The notes beneath the pieces are model-generated. The model was not told where the DNA came from. It made no database searches and saw nothing but the letters and a program-made list of their open reading frames with translations. 64,000 nucleotides of DNA. Source: Litoditis marina (Eukaryota; Nematoda; Chromadorea; Rhabditida; Rhabditidae). The stretch's first letter is position 1. Every line of letters begins with the position of its first letter. A program made the translations under genes and the position numbers. Below are positions 25,911 to 40,679 of this stretch, piece after piece. The stretch spans positions 1-64,000 of the forward strand of contig CAXIWQ010000177.1 of NCBI GenBank assembly GCA_964036275.1. The letters run 5' to 3'.

Positions 25911-26770
25911 ATACGACTATATATTCTGTGGCGCACAGCCACAAAATACGAATTAACGCGGTTATCGACTCTTTGCCTTGCAGCTACAAAGAACAGTTCA
26001 TACGGCTATCAAATCTGTTGCTCCCAGCTACAAAAACCTAATACGACAATCTATTCTGTGGCGCACAGCCACAAAGACGAATTAACGCGGTTATTGACAT
26101 TTTGACTTGCAGCTACAAAAAAAAATCATACGGCTATCAAGTCTGTTGCTCCCAGCTACAAAAACCTAATACGACTATATATTCTGTGGCGCACAGCCAC
26201 AAAGACAAACTAACGCGGTTATTGACTCTTTGCCGTGCAGCTACAGGAAAAAGGTTATACGGCTATCAAGTCTGTTGCTCCCAGCTACAAAAACCTGATA
26301 CGACAATCTATTCTGTGGCGCACAGCCACAAAATACGAATTAACGCGGTTATCGACTCTTTGCCTTGCAGCTACAAAGAACAGTTCATACGGCTATCAAA
26401 TCTGTTGCTCCCAGCTACAAAAACCTAATACGACAATCTATTCTGTGGCGCACAGCCACAAAGACGAATTAACGCGGTTATTGACATTTTGACTTGCAGC
26501 TACAAAAAAAAATCATACGGCTATCAAGTCTGTTGCTCCCAGCTACAAAAACCTAATACGACTATATATTCTGTGGCGCACAGCCACAAAGACAAACTAA
26601 CGCGGTTATTGACTCTTTGCCGTGCAGCTACAGGAAAAAGGTTATACGGCTATCAAATATGTTGCTCCCAGCTACAAAAACCTAATACGACTATCTATTC
26701 TGTGGCGCACAGCCACAAAATACGAATTAACGCGGTTATCGACTCTTTGCCTTGCAGCTACAAAGAACAG

Positions 26771-29700
26771 TTCATACGGCTATCAAGTCTGTTGCTCCCA
26801 GCTACAAAAACCTGATACGACAATCTATTCTGTGGCGCACAGCCACAAAAGACAAATTAACGCGGTTATTACCTCTTTGCCTTGCGGCTACAGAAAAAAA
26901 TTCATACGGCTATCAAGTCTGTTGCTCCCAGCTACGAAAACCTAATACGACTTTATATTCTGTGGCGCACAGCCACAAAAGACAAATTTACGCGGTTATT
27001 GACTCTTTGCCGTGCAGCTAGAGGAAAAAGGTTATACGGCTATCAAGTATGTTGCTCCCAGCTAAAAAAACCTAATACGACTATCTATTCTGTGGCGCAC
27101 AGCCACAAAATACGAATTAACGCGGTTATCGACTCTTTGCCTTGCAGCTACAGAGAACAGTTCATACGGCTATCAAGTCTGTTGCTCCCAGCTACAAAAA
27201 CCTAATACGACTATATATTCTGTGGCGCACAGCCACAAAAGACGAACTAACGCGGTTATTGACTCTTTGCCTCGCAGTTACAGAGAATATTTCATACGGC
27301 TATCAAATCTGTTGCTCCCAGCTACAAAAACCTAATACGACAATCTATTCTGTGGCGCACAGCCACAAAAGACAAATTAACGCGGTTATTGACTCTTTGC
27401 CTTGCAGCTACAGAAAAAAAATCATACGGCTATCAAGTCTGTTGCTCCCAGCTACGAAAACCTAATACGACTATATATTCTGTGGCGCACAGCCACAAAA
27501 CACGAAATATCGCGGTTATCGACTTGTTGGCTTGCAGCTACAGAGAAAAGTTCATACGGCTATCAAGTCTGTTGCTCCCAGCTACAAAAACCTGATACGA
27601 CAATCTATTCTGTGGCGCACAGCCACAAAAGACAAATTAACGCGGTTATTGACTCTTTGCCTTGCAGCTACAGAAAAAAAATCATACGGCTATCAAGTCT
27701 GTTGCTCCCAGCTACGAAAACCTAATACGACTTTATATTCTGTGGCGCACAGCCACAAAAGACAAATTAACGCGGTTATTGACTCTTTGCCTTGCAGCTA
27801 CAGAAAAAAAATCATACGGCTATCAAGTCTGTTGCTCCCAGCTACGAAAACCTAATACGACTATCTATTCTGTGGCGCACAGCCACAAAATACGAATTGA
27901 CGCGGTTATCGACTCTTTGCCTTGCAGCTACAGAGAATATTTCATACGGCTATCAAATCTGTTGCTCCCAGCTACAAAAACCTAATACGACAATCTATTC
28001 TGTGGCGCACAGCCACAAAAACAAATTATCGCGGTTATCGACTTGTTGGCTTGCAGCTACAGAGAAAAGTTCATACGGCTATCAAGTCTGTTGCTTCCAG
28101 CTACAAAAACCTAATACGACTATATATTCTGTGGCGCACAGCCACAAAAGACGAATTAACGCGGTTATTGACTCTTTGCCTCGCAGTTACAGAGAACATT
28201 TCATACGGCTATCAAATCTGTTGCTCCCAGCTACAAAAACCTAATACGACAATCTATTCTGTGGCGCACAGCCACAAAGACGAATTAACGCGGTTATTGA
28301 CATTTTGACTTGCAGCTACAAAAAAAAAATCATACGGCTATCAAGTCTGTTGCTCCCAGCTACAAAAACCTAATACGACTATATATTCTGTGGCGCACAG
28401 CCACAAAGACAAACTAACGCGGTTATTGACTCTTTGCCGTGCAGCTACAGGAAAAAGGTTATACGGCTATCAAATATGTTGCTCCCAGCTACAAAAACCT
28501 AATACGACTATCTATTCTGTGGCGCACAGCCACAAAATACGAATTAACGCGGTTATCGACTCTTTGCCTTGCAGCTACAAAGAACAGTTCATACGGCTAT
28601 CAAATCTGTTGCTCCCAGCTACAAAAACCTAATACGACAATCTATTCTGTGGCGTACAGCCACAAAATACGAATTATCGCGGTTATCGACTTGTTGGCTT
28701 GCAGCTACAGAGAAAAGTTCATACGGCTATCAAGTCTGTTGCTCCCAGCTACAAAAACCTGATACGACAATCTATTCTGTGGCGCACAGCCACAAAAGAC
28801 AAATTAACGCGGTTATTACCTCTTTGCCTTGCGGCTACAGAAAAAAATTCATACGGCTATCAAGTCTGTTGCTCCCAGCTACGAAAACCTAATACGACTT
28901 TATATTCTGTGGCGCACAGCCACAAAAGACAAATTTACGCGGTTATTGACTCTTTGCCGTGCAGCTACAGGAAAAAGGTTATACGGCTATCAAGTATGTT
29001 GCTCCCAGCTAAAAAAACCTAATACGACTATCTATTCTGTGGCGCACAGCCACAAAATACGAATTAACGCGGTTATCGACTCTTTGCCTTGCAGCTACAG
29101 AGAACAGTTCATACGGCTATCAAGTCTGTTGCTCCTAGCTACAAAAACCTAATACGACTATATATTCTGTGGCGCACAGCCACAAAAGACGAATTAACGC
29201 GGTTATTGACTCTTTGCCTCGCAGTTACAGAGAATATTTCATACGGCTATCAAATCTGTTGCTCCCAGCTACAAAAACCTAATACGACAATCTATTCTGT
29301 GGCGCACAGCCACAAAAGACAAATTAACGCGGTTATTGACTCTTTGCCTTGCAGCTACAGAAAAAAAATCATACGGCTATCAAGTCTGTTGCTCCCAGCT
29401 ACGAAAACCTAATACGACTTTATATTCTGTGGCGCACAGCCACAAAACACGAAATATCGCGGTTATCGACTTGTTGGCTTGCAGCTACAGAGAAAAGTTC
29501 ATACGGCTATCAAGTCTGTTGCTCCCAGCTACAAAAACCTGATACGACAATCTATTCTGTGGCGCACAGCCACAAAAGACAAATTAACGCGGTTATTGAC
29601 TCTTTGCCTTGCAGCTACAGAAAAAAAATCATACGGCTATCAAGTCTGTTGCTCCCAGCTACGAAAACCTAATACGACTTTATATTCTGTGGCGCACAGC

Positions 29701-31390
29701 CACAAAAGACAAATTAACGCGGTTATTGACTCTTTGCCTTGCAGCTACAGAAAAAAATCATACGGCTATCAAGTCTGTTGCTCCCAGCTACGAAAACCTA
29801 ATACGACTTTATATTCTGTGGCGCACAGCCACAAAACACAAAATATCGCGGTTATCGACTTGTTGGCTTGCAGCTACAGAGAAAAGTTCATACGGCTATC
29901 AAGTCTATTGCTCCCAGCTACAAAAACCTGATACGACAATCTATTCTGTGGCGCACAGCCACAAAAGACAAATTAACGCGGTTATTACCTCTTTGCCTTG
30001 CAGCTACAGAAAAAAGTTCATACGGCTATCAAGTCTGTTGCTCCCAGCTACGAAAACCTAATACGACTTTATATTCTGTGGCGCACAGCCACAAAAGACA
30101 AATTAACGCGGTTATTGACTCTTTGCCGTGCAGCTACAGGAAAAAGGTTATACGGCTATCAAGTATGTTGCTCCCAGCTACAAAAACCTAATACGACTAT
30201 CTATTCTGTGGCGCACAGCCACAAAATACGAATTGACGCGGTTATCGACTCTTTGCCTTGCAGCTACAGAGAATATTCCATACGGCTATCAAATCTGTTG
30301 CTCCCAGCTACAAAAACCTAATACGACAATCTATTCTGTGGCGCACAGCCACAAAAACAAATTATCGCGGTTATCGACTTGTTGGCTTGCAGCTACAGAG
30401 AAAAGTTCATACGGCTATCAAGTCTGTTGCTTCCAGCTACAAAAACCTAATACGACTATATATTCTGTGGCGCACAGCCACAAAAGACGAATTAACGCGG
30501 TTATTGACTCTTTGCCTCGCAGTTACAGAGAACATTTCATACGGCTATCAAATCTGTTGCTCCCAGCTACAAAAACCTAATACGACAATCTATTCTGTGG
30601 CGCACAGCCACAAAGACGAATTAACGCGGTTATTGACATTTTGACTTGCAGCTACAAAAAAAAATCATACGGCTATCAAGTCTGTTGCTCCCAGCTACAA
30701 AAACCTAATACGACTATATATTCTGTGGCGCACAGCCACAAAAGACGAATTAACGCGGTTATTGACTCTTTGCCTCGCAGTTACAGAGAATATTTCATAC
30801 GGCTATCAAATCTGTTGCTCCCAGATACAAACACCTAATACGACAATCTATTCTGTGGCGCACAGCCACAAAATACGAATTAACGCGGTTATCGACTTTT
30901 TGGCTTGCAGTTACAGAGAAAAGTTCATACGGCTATCAAATCTGTTGCTCCCAGATACAAACACCTAATACGACAATCTATTCTGTGGCGCACAGCCACA
31001 AAATACGAATTAACGCGGTTATCGACTTTTTGGCTTGCAGTTACAGAGAAAAGTTTATACGGCTATCAAGTCTGTTGCTCCCAGCTACAAAAACCTAATA
31101 CGACTTCATATTCTGTGGCGCACAGCCACAAAAGACAAATTAACGCGGTTATTGACTCTTTGCCGTAAAGCTACAAAAAAAAGTTTATACGGCTATCAAG
31201 TATGTTGCTCCCAGCTACAAAGACCTAACACGACTATATATTCTGTGGCGCACAGCCACAAAAGACGACTTAACGCGGTTATTGACTCTTTGCCTTGCAG
31301 CTACAGAAAAAAATCATACGGCTATCAAGTCTGTTGCTCCCAGCTACGAAAACCTAATACGACTTTATATTCTGTGGCGCACAGCCACAA
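26771..31390 (+). repeat. Long segmental duplication, family B copy 2 (~4.6 kb)
   Basis: This is the counterpart of 7,568-14,395. Private variants are shared, such as GCAGCTAGAGG near 7,813 and 27,016 and TGCTCCTAGC near 9,931 and 29,134. This copy lacks one 8-mer (1,040 bp) and one 9-mer (1,168 bp) relative to the first, and no other large difference was noticed. Confidence 0.8.
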
Positions 31391-32700
31391 AACACAAAAT
31401 ATCGCGGTTATCGACTTGTTGGCTTGCAGCTACAGAGAAAAGTTCATACGGCTATCAAGTCTGTTGCTCCCAGCTACAAAAACCTAATACGACTATCTAT
31501 TCTGTGGCGCACAGCCACAAAATACGAATTGACGCGGTTATCGACTCTTTGCCTTGCAGCTACAGAGAATATTCCATACGGCTATCAAATCTGTTGCTCC
31601 CAGCTACAAAAACCTAATACGACAATCTATTCTGTGGCGCACAGCCACAAAAACAAATTATCGCGGTTATCGACTTGTTGGCTTGCAGCTACAGAGAAAA
31701 GTTCATACGGCTATCAAGTCTGTTGCTTCCAGCTACAAAAACCTAATACGACTATATATTCTGTGGCGCACAGCCACAAAAGACGAATTAACGCGGTTAT
31801 TGACTCTTTGCCTCGCAGTTACAGAGAACATTTCATACGGCTATCAAATCTGTTGCTCCCAGCTACAAAAACCTAATACGACAATCTATTCTGTGGCGCA
31901 CAGCCACAAAGACGAATTAACGCGGTTATTGACATTTTGACTTGCAGCTACAAAAAAAAATCATACGGCTATCAAGTCTGTTGCTCCCAGCTACAAAAAC
32001 CTAATACGACTATATATTCTGTGGCGCACAGCCACAAAAGACGAATTAACGCGGTTATTGACTCTTTGCCTCGCAGTTACAGAGAATATTTCATACGGCT
32101 ATCAAATCTGTTGCTCCCAGATACAAACACCTAATACGACAATCTATTCTGTGGCGCACAGCCACAAAATACGAATTAACGCGGTTATCGACTTTTTGGC
32201 TTGCAGTTACAGAGAAAAGTTCATACGGCTATCAAATCTGTTGCTCCCAGATACAAACACCTAATACGACAATCTATTCTGTGGCGCACAGCCACAAAAT
32301 ACGAATTAACGCGGTTATCGACTTTTTGGCTTGCAGTTACAGAGAAAAGTTTATACGGCTATCAAGTCTGTTGCTCCCAGCTACAAAAACCTAATACGAC
32401 TTCATATTCTGTGGCGCACAGCCACAAAAGACAAATTAACGCGGTTATTGACTCTTTGCCGTAAAGCTACAAAAAAAAGTTTATACGGCTATCAAGTATG
32501 TTGCTCCCAGCTACAAAGACCTAACACGACTATATATTCTGTGGCGCACAGCCACAAAAGACGACTTAACGCGGTTATTGACTCTTTGCCTTGCAGCTAC
32601 AGAAAAAAATCATACGGCTATCAAGTCTGTTGCTCCCAGCTACGAAAACCTAATACGACTTTATATTCTGTGGCGCACAGCCACAAAACACAAAATATCG
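30128..32700 (+). repeat. Tandem 10-monomer higher-order repeat (period 1296 bp)
   Basis: Variants at about 30,128-31,400 recur 1,296 bp downstream. The shared series is AATATTCCATACGG, the short junction CACAAAAACAAATT, the TTGACATTTTGAC monomer, two CCAGATACAAACACC monomers and CCGTAAAGCTAC. The period is four bases short of ten full monomers, reflecting short-junction monomers within the block. Confidence 0.75.
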
Positions 32701-33627
32701 CGGTTATCGACTTGTTGGCTTGCAGCTACAGAGAAAAGTTCATACGGCTATCAAGTCTGTTGCTCCCAGCTACAAAAACCTGATACGACAATCTATTCTG
32801 TGGCGCACAGCCACAAAAGACAAATTAACGCGGTTATTACCTCTTTGCCTTGCAGCTACAGAAAAAAGTTCATACGGCTATCAAGTATGTTGCTCCCAGC
32901 TACGAAAACCTAATACGACTTTATATTCTGTGGCGCACAGCCACAAAAGACAAATTAACGCGGTTATTGACTCTTTGCCGTGCAGCTACAGGAAAAAGGT
33001 TATACGGCTATCAAGTATGTTGCTCCCAGCTACAAAAACCTAATACGACTATCTATTCTGTGGCGCACAGCCACAAAATACGAATTGACGCGGTTATCGA
33101 CTCTTTGCCTTGCAGCTACAAAGAATATTTCATACGGCTATCAAATCTGTTGCTCCCAGCTACAAAAACCTAATACGACTATCTATTCTGTGGCGCACAG
33201 CCACAAAATACGAATTGACGCGGTTATCGACTCTTTGCCTTGCAGCTACAAAGAATATTTCATACGGCTATCAAATCTGTTGCTCCCAGCTACAAAAACC
33301 TAATACGACAATCTATTCTGTGGCGCACAGCCACAAAGACGAATTAACGCGGTTATTGACATTTTGACTTGCAGCTACAAAAAAAAATCATACGGCTATC
33401 AAGTCTGTTGCTCCCAGCTACAAAAACCTAATACGACTATATATTCTGTGGCGCACAGCCACAAAAGACGAATTAACGCGGTTATTGACTCTTTGCCTCG
33501 CAGTTACAGAGAATATTTCATACGGCTATCAATTCTGTTGCTCCCAGATACAAACACCTAATACGACAATCTATTCTGTGGCGCACAGCCACAAAATACG
33601 AATTAACGCGGTTATCGACTTTTTGGC

Positions 33628-36600
33628 TTGCAGTTACAGAGAAAAGTTCATACGGCTATCAAATCTGTTGCTCCCAGATACAAACACCTAATACGACAAT
33701 CTATTCTGTGGCGCACAGCCACAAAATACGAATTAACGCGGTTATCGACTTTTTGGCTTGCAGTTACAGAGAAAAGTTTATACGGCTATCAAGTCTGTTG
33801 CTCCCAGCTACAAAAACCTAATACGACTTCATATTCTGTGGCGCACAGCCACAAAAGACAAATTAACGCGGTTATTGACTCTTTGCCGTAAAGCTACAAA
33901 AAAAAAGTTTATACGGCTATCAAGTATGTTGCTCCCAGCTACAAAGACCTAACACGACTATATATTCTGTGGCGCACAGCCACAAAAGACGACTTAACGC
34001 GGTTATTGACTCTTTGCCTTGCAGCTACAGAAAAAAGTTCATACGGCTATCAAGTCTGTTGCTCCCAGATACAAAAACCTAAGACGACTGTATATTCTGT
34101 GGCGCACAGCCACAAAAGACGACTTAACGCGGTTATTGACTCTTTGCCTTGCAGCTACAGAAAAAAGTTCATACGGCTATCAAGTCTGTTGCTCCCAGCT
34201 ACAAAAACCTAATACGACAATCTATTTTGTGGCGCACATCCACCAAATACAAATTAACGCGGTTATTGACTCTTTGCCTTGCACCTACAGAAGAAAAAAA
34301 TCATACGGCTATCAAGTCTGTTGCTCCCAACTACAAAAACCTAATACGACTTTATATTCTGTGGCGCACAACCACAAAAGACAAATTAACGCGGTTATTG
34401 ACTCTTTGCCTTGCAGCTACAGAAAAAAGTTTATACGGCTATCAAGTCTGTTGCTCCCAGCTACAAAAACCTAATACGATTATCTATTCTGTGGCGCACA
34501 GCCACGAAATACGAATTAACGCGGTTATCGACTCTTCGGCTTGCAGTTACAGAAAAAAAAACTCATACGGCAATCAAGTCTGTTGCTCCCAACTACAAAA
34601 ACCTAATACAACTATCTTTTCTGTGGCACACAGCCACAAAATACGAATTAACGCGGTTATTGACTCTTTGCCTTGCAGCTACAGAAAAAAGTTTATACGG
34701 CTATCAAGTATGTTGCTCCCAGCTAGAAAAACCTAATACGACTTTATATTCTGTGGCGCACAGCCACAAAAGACAAATTAACGCGGTTATTGACTCTTTG
34801 CCGTGCAGCTACAGGAAAAAGGTTATACGGCTATCAAGTATGTTGCTCCCAGCTACAAAAACCTAATACGACTATCTATTCTGTGGCGCACAGCCACAAA
34901 ATACGAATTGACGCGGTTATCGACTCTTTGCCTTGCAGCTACAGAGAATATTTCATACGGCTATCAAATCTGTTGCTCCCAGCTACAAAAACCTAATACG
35001 ACAATCTATTCTGTGGCGCACAGCCACAAAAACAAATTATCGCGGTTATCGACTTGTTGGCTTGCAGCTACAGAGAAAAGTTCATACGGCTATCAAGTCT
35101 GTTGCTTCCAGCTACAAAAACCTAATACGACTATATATTCTGTGGCGCACAGCCACAAAAGACGAATTAACGCGGTTATTGACTCTTTGCCTCGCAGTTA
35201 CAGAGAACATTTCATACGGCTATCAAATCTGTTGCTCCCAGCTACAAAAACCTAATACGACAATCTATTCTGTGGCGCACAGCCACAAAGACGAATTAAC
35301 GCGGTTATTGACATTTTGACTTGCAGCTACAAAAAAAATCATACGGCTATCAAGTCTGTTGCTCCCAGCTACAAAAACCTAATACGACTATATATTCTGT
35401 GGCGCACAGCCACAAAAGACGAATTAACGCGGTTATTGACTCTTTGCCTCGCAGTTACAGAGAATATTTCATACGGCTATCAAATCTGTTGCTCCCAGAT
35501 ACAAACACCTAATACGACAATCTATTCTGTGGCGCACAGCCACAAAATACGAATTAACGCGGTTATCGACTTTTTGGCTTGCAGTTACAGAGAAAAGTTC
35601 ATACGGCTATCAAATCTGTTGCTCCCAGATACAAACACCTAATACGACAATCTATTCTGTGGCGCACAGCCACAAAATACGAATTAACGCGGTTATCGAC
35701 TTTTTGGCTTGCAGTTACAGAGAAAAGTTTATACGGCTATCAAGTCTGTTGCTCCCAGCTACAAAAACCTAATACGACTTCATATTCTGTGGCGCACAGC
35801 CACAAAAGACAAATTAACGCGGTTATTGACTCTTTGCCGTAAAGCTACAAAAAAAAGTTTATACGGCTATCAAGTATGTTGCTCCCAGCTACAAAGACCT
35901 AACACGACTATATATTCTGTGGCGCACAGCCACAAAAGACGACTTAACGCGGTTATTGACTCTTTGCCTTGCAGCTACAGAAAAAAGTTCATACGGCTAT
36001 CAAGTCTGTTGCTCCCAGATACAAAAACCTAAGACGACTGTATATTCTGTGGCGCACAGCCACAAAAGACGACTTAACGCGGTTATTGACTCTTTGCCTT
36101 GCAGCTACAGAAAAAAGTTCATACGGCTATCAAGTCTGTTGCTCCCAGCTACAAAAACCTAATACGACAATCTATTTTGTGGCGCACATCCACCAAATAC
36201 AAATTAACGCGGTTATTGACTCTTTGCCTTGCACCTACAGAAGAAAAAAATCATACGGCTATCAAGTCTGTTGCTCCCAACTACAAAAACCTAATACGAC
36301 TTTATATTCTGTGGCGCACAACCACAAAAGACAAATTAACGCGGTTATTGACTCTTTGCCTTGCAGCTACAGAAAAAAGTTTATACCGCTATCAAGTCTG
36401 TTGCTCCCAGCTACAAAAACCTAATACGATTATCTATTCTGTGGCGCACAGCCACGAAATACGAATTAACGCGGTTATCGACTCTTCGGCTTGCAGTTAC
36501 AGAAAAAAAAAACTCATACGGCAATCAAGTCTGTTGCTCCCAACTACAAAAACCTAATACAACTATCTTTTCTGTGGCACACAGCCACAAATACGAATTA

Positions 36601-38200
36601 ACGCGGTTATTGACTCTTTGCCTTGCAGCTACAGAAAAAAGTTTATACGGCTATCAAGTATGTTGCTCCCAGCTAGAAAAACCTAATACGACTTTATGTT
36701 CTGTGGCGCACAGCCACAAAAGACAAATTAACGCGGTTATTGACTCTTTGCCTTGCAGCTACAAAAAAAAAAGTTCATACGGCTATCAAGTATGTTGCTC
36801 CCAGCTCGAAAAACCCAATACAACTATCTTTTCTGTGGCACACAGCCACAAATTACGAATTAACGCGGTTATCGACTCTTTGCCTTGCAGCTACAGAAAA
36901 ACGTTTATACGGCTATCAAGTCTGTTGCTCCTGGCTACAAAAACCTAATACGACAATCTATTCTGTGGCGCACAGCCACAAAACCAAATTATCGCGGTTA
37001 TCGACTTGTTGGCTTGCAGCTACAGAGAAAAGTTCATACGGCTATCAAGTCTGTTGCTTCCAGCTACAAAAACCTAATACGACTATATATTCTGTGGCGC
37101 ACAGCCACAAAAGACGAATTAACGCGGTTATTGACTCTTTGCCTCGCAGTTACAGAGAACATTTCATACGGCTATCAAATCTGTTGCTCCCAGCTACAAA
37201 AACCTAATACGACAATCTATTCTGTGGCGCACAGCCACAAAGACGAATTAACGCGGTTATCGACTTTTTGGCTTGCAGTTACAGAGAAAAGTTCATACGG
37301 CTATCAAATCTGTTGCTCCCAGATACAAACACCTAATACGACAATCTATTCTGTGGCGCACAGCCACAAAATACGAATTAACGCGGTTATCGACTTTTTG
37401 GCTTGCAGTTACGGAGAAAAGTTTATACGGCTATCAAGTCTGTTGCTCCCAGCTACAAAAACCTAATACGACTTCATATTCTGTGGCGCACAGCCACAAA
37501 AGACAAATTAACGCGGTTATTGACTCTTTGCCGTAAAGCTACAAAAAAAAGTTTATACGGCTATCAAGTATGTTGCTCCCAGCTACAAAGACCTAACACG
37601 ACTATATATTCTGTGGCGCACAGCCACAAAAGACGACTTAACGCGGTTATTGACTCTTTGCCTTGCAGCTACAGAAAAAAGTTCATACGGCTATCAAGTC
37701 TGTTGCTCCCAGATACAAAAACCTAAGACGACTGTATATTCTGTGGCGCACAGCCACAAAAGACGACTTAACGCGGTTATTGACTCTTTGCCTTGCAGCT
37801 ACAGAAAAAAGTTCATACGGCTATCAAGTCTGTTGCTCCCAGCTACAAAAACCTAATACGACAATCTATTTTGTGGCGCACATTCACAAAATACAAATTA
37901 ACGCGGTTATTGACTCTTTGCCTTGCACCTACAGAAGAAAAAAATCATACGGCTATCAAGTCTGTTGCTCCCAACTACAAAAACCTAATACGACTTTATA
38001 TTCTGTGGCGCACAACCACAAAAGACAAATTAACGCGGTTATTGACTCTTTGCCTTGCAGCTACAGAAAAAAGTTTATACGGCTATCAAGTCTGTTGCTC
38101 CAGCTACAAAAACCTAATACGATTATCTATTCTGTGGCGCACAGCCACGAAATACGAATTAACGCGGTTATCGACTCTTCGGCTTGCAGTTACAGAAAAA
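33628..38200 (+). repeat. 15- and 13-monomer HOR series (periods ~1950 and ~1694 bp)
   Basis: Three related blocks start near 33,628, 35,579 and 37,273. They share CCAGATACAAAAACCTAAGACG, then ATTTTGTGGCGCACATCCACC or CATTCACA, then CACCTACAGAAGAAAAAAATC, CCCAACTACAAAA and ACTCATACGGCAATCAAG. These private variants are absent from 1-33 kb. The third block carries single-base deletions (TGCTCCAGCTAC near 38,098 and 38,358). Confidence 0.75.
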
Positions 38201-40650
38201 AAACTCATACGGCAATCAAGTCTGTTGCTCCCAACTACAAAAACCTAATACAACTATCTTTTCTGTGGCACACAGCCACAAAATACGAATTAACGCGGTT
38301 ATTGACTCTTTGCCTTGCAGCTACAGAAAAAAGTTTATACGGCTATCAAGTATGTTGCTCCAGCTAGAAAAACCTAATACGACTTTATGTTCTGTGGCGC
38401 ACAGCCACAAAAGACAAATTAACGCGGTTATTGACTCTTTGCCTTGCAGCTACAAAAAAAAAGTTCATACGGCTATCAAGTATGTTGCTCCCAGCTCGAA
38501 AAACCCAATACAACTATCTTTTCTGTGGCACACAGCCACAAATTACGAATTAACGCGGTTATCGACTCTTTGCCTTGCAGCTACAGAAAAACGTTTATAC
38601 GGCTATCAAGTCTGTTGCTCCTGGCTACAAAAGCCTAATACGACTTTATGTTCTGTGGCGCACAGCCACAAAAGACAAATTAACGCGGTTATTGACTCTT
38701 TGCCTTGCAGCTACAAAAAAAAAGTTCATACGGCTATCAAGTACGTTGCTCCCAGCTAGAAAAACCCAATACAACTATCTTTTCTGTGGCACACAGCCAC
38801 AAAAGACGAATTAACGCGGTTATTGACTCTTTGCCTTGCAGCTACAGAAAAAAGTTTATACGGCTATCAAGTCTGTTGCTCCCAGCTACAAAAACCTAAT
38901 ACGACTTACTATTCTGTGGCGCACAGCCACAAAAGACAAATTAACGCGGTTATTGACTCTTTACCGTGCAGCTACAGAAAAAAGTTTATACGGCTATCGA
39001 GTATGTTGCTCCCAGCTACAAAAACCTAATACGACAATCTATTCTGTGGCGCACATCCACAAAATACGAATTAACGCGGTTATCGACTCTTTTCCTTGCA
39101 ACTACAGAGAACAGTTCATACGGCTATCAAGTCTGTTGCTCCCAGATACAAAAACCTAATACGACTATCTATTATGTGGCGCACAGCCACAAAATACGAA
39201 TTAACGCGGTTATCGTCTCTTTGCTTGCAGTTACAGAGAAAAGTTCATACGGCTATCAAATCTGTTGCTCCCAGCTACAAAAACCTAATACGACAATCTA
39301 TTCTGTGGCGCACAGCCATAAAATACAAAATAACGCGGTTATTGACTCTTTGGCTTGCAGTTACAGAGAAAAGTTTATACGGCTATCAAGTCTGTTGCTC
39401 CCAACTACAAAAACCTAATACGACTTTATATTCTGTGGCGCACAACCACAAAAGACAAATTAACGCGGTTATTGACTCTTTGCCTTGCAGCTACAGAAAA
39501 AAGTTTATACGGCTATCAAGTCTGTTGCTCCCAGCTACAAAAACCTAATACGATTATCTATTCTGTGGCGCACAGCCACGAAATACGAATTAACGCGGTT
39601 ATCGACTCTTCGGCTTGCAGTTACAGAAAAAAAACTCATACGGCAATCAAGTCTGTTGCTCCCAACTACAAAAACCTAATACAACTATCTTTTCTGTGGC
39701 ACACAGCCACAAAATACGAATTAACGCGGTTATTGACTCTTTGCCTTGCAGCTACAGAAAAAAGTTATACGGCTATCAAGTATGTTGCTCCCAGCTAGAA
39801 AAACCTAATACGACTTTATGTTCTGTGGCGCACAGCCACAAAAGACAAATTAACGCGGTTATTGACTCTTTGCCTTGCAGCTACAAAAAAAAGTTCATAC
39901 GGCTATCAAGTATGTTGCTCCCAGCTCGAAAAACCCAATACAACTATTTTTTCTGTGGCACACAGCCACAAATTACGAATTAACGCGGTTATCGACTCTT
40001 TGCCTTGCAGCTACAGAAAACAGTTTATACGGCTATCAAGTCTGTTGCTCCTGGCTACAAAAACCTAATACGACTTTATGTTCTGTGGCGCACAGCCACA
40101 AAAGACAAATTAACGCGGTTATTGACTCTTTGCCTTGCAGCTACAAAAAAAAGTTCATACGGCTATCAAGTACGTTGCTCCCAGCTAGAAAAACCCAATA
40201 CAACTATCTTTTCTGTGGCACACAGCCACAAAAGACGAATTAACGCGGTTATTGACTCTTTGCCTTGCAGCTACAGAAAAAACGTTTATACGGCTATCAA
40301 GTCTGTTGCTCCCAGCTACAAAAACCTAATACGACTTACTATTCTGTGGCGCACAGCCACAAAAGACAAATTAACGCGGTTATTGACTCTTTACCGTGCA
40401 GCTACAGAAAAAAGTTTATACGGCTATCGAGTATGTTGCTCCCAGCTACAAAAACCTAATACGACAATCTATTCTGTGGCGCACAGCCACAAAATACGAA
40501 TTAACGCGGTTATCGACTCTTTGCCTTGCAACTACAGAGAACAGTTCATACGGCTATCAAGTCTGTTGCTCCCAGATACAAAAACCTAATACGACTATCT
40601 ATTATGTGGCGCACAGCCACAAAATACGAATTAACGCGGTTATCGTCTTT
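38150..40650 (+). repeat. 11-monomer higher-order repeat, two copies (period ~1430 bp)
   Basis: The series near 38,184-39,220 recurs at 39,615-40,650 with a 1,430-1,431 bp shift. It includes TGCTCCTGGCTAC, CCCAATACAACTATCTTTTC, TTCTGTGGCACACAGCC, CTTTACCGTGCAG and CTATCGAGTATG. A 5-bp deletion marks the right edge (CATACTCAAATC near 40,678, where GGCTA is missing). Confidence 0.7.
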
Positions 40651-40679
40651 TTGGCTTGCAGTTACAGAGAAAAGTTCAT

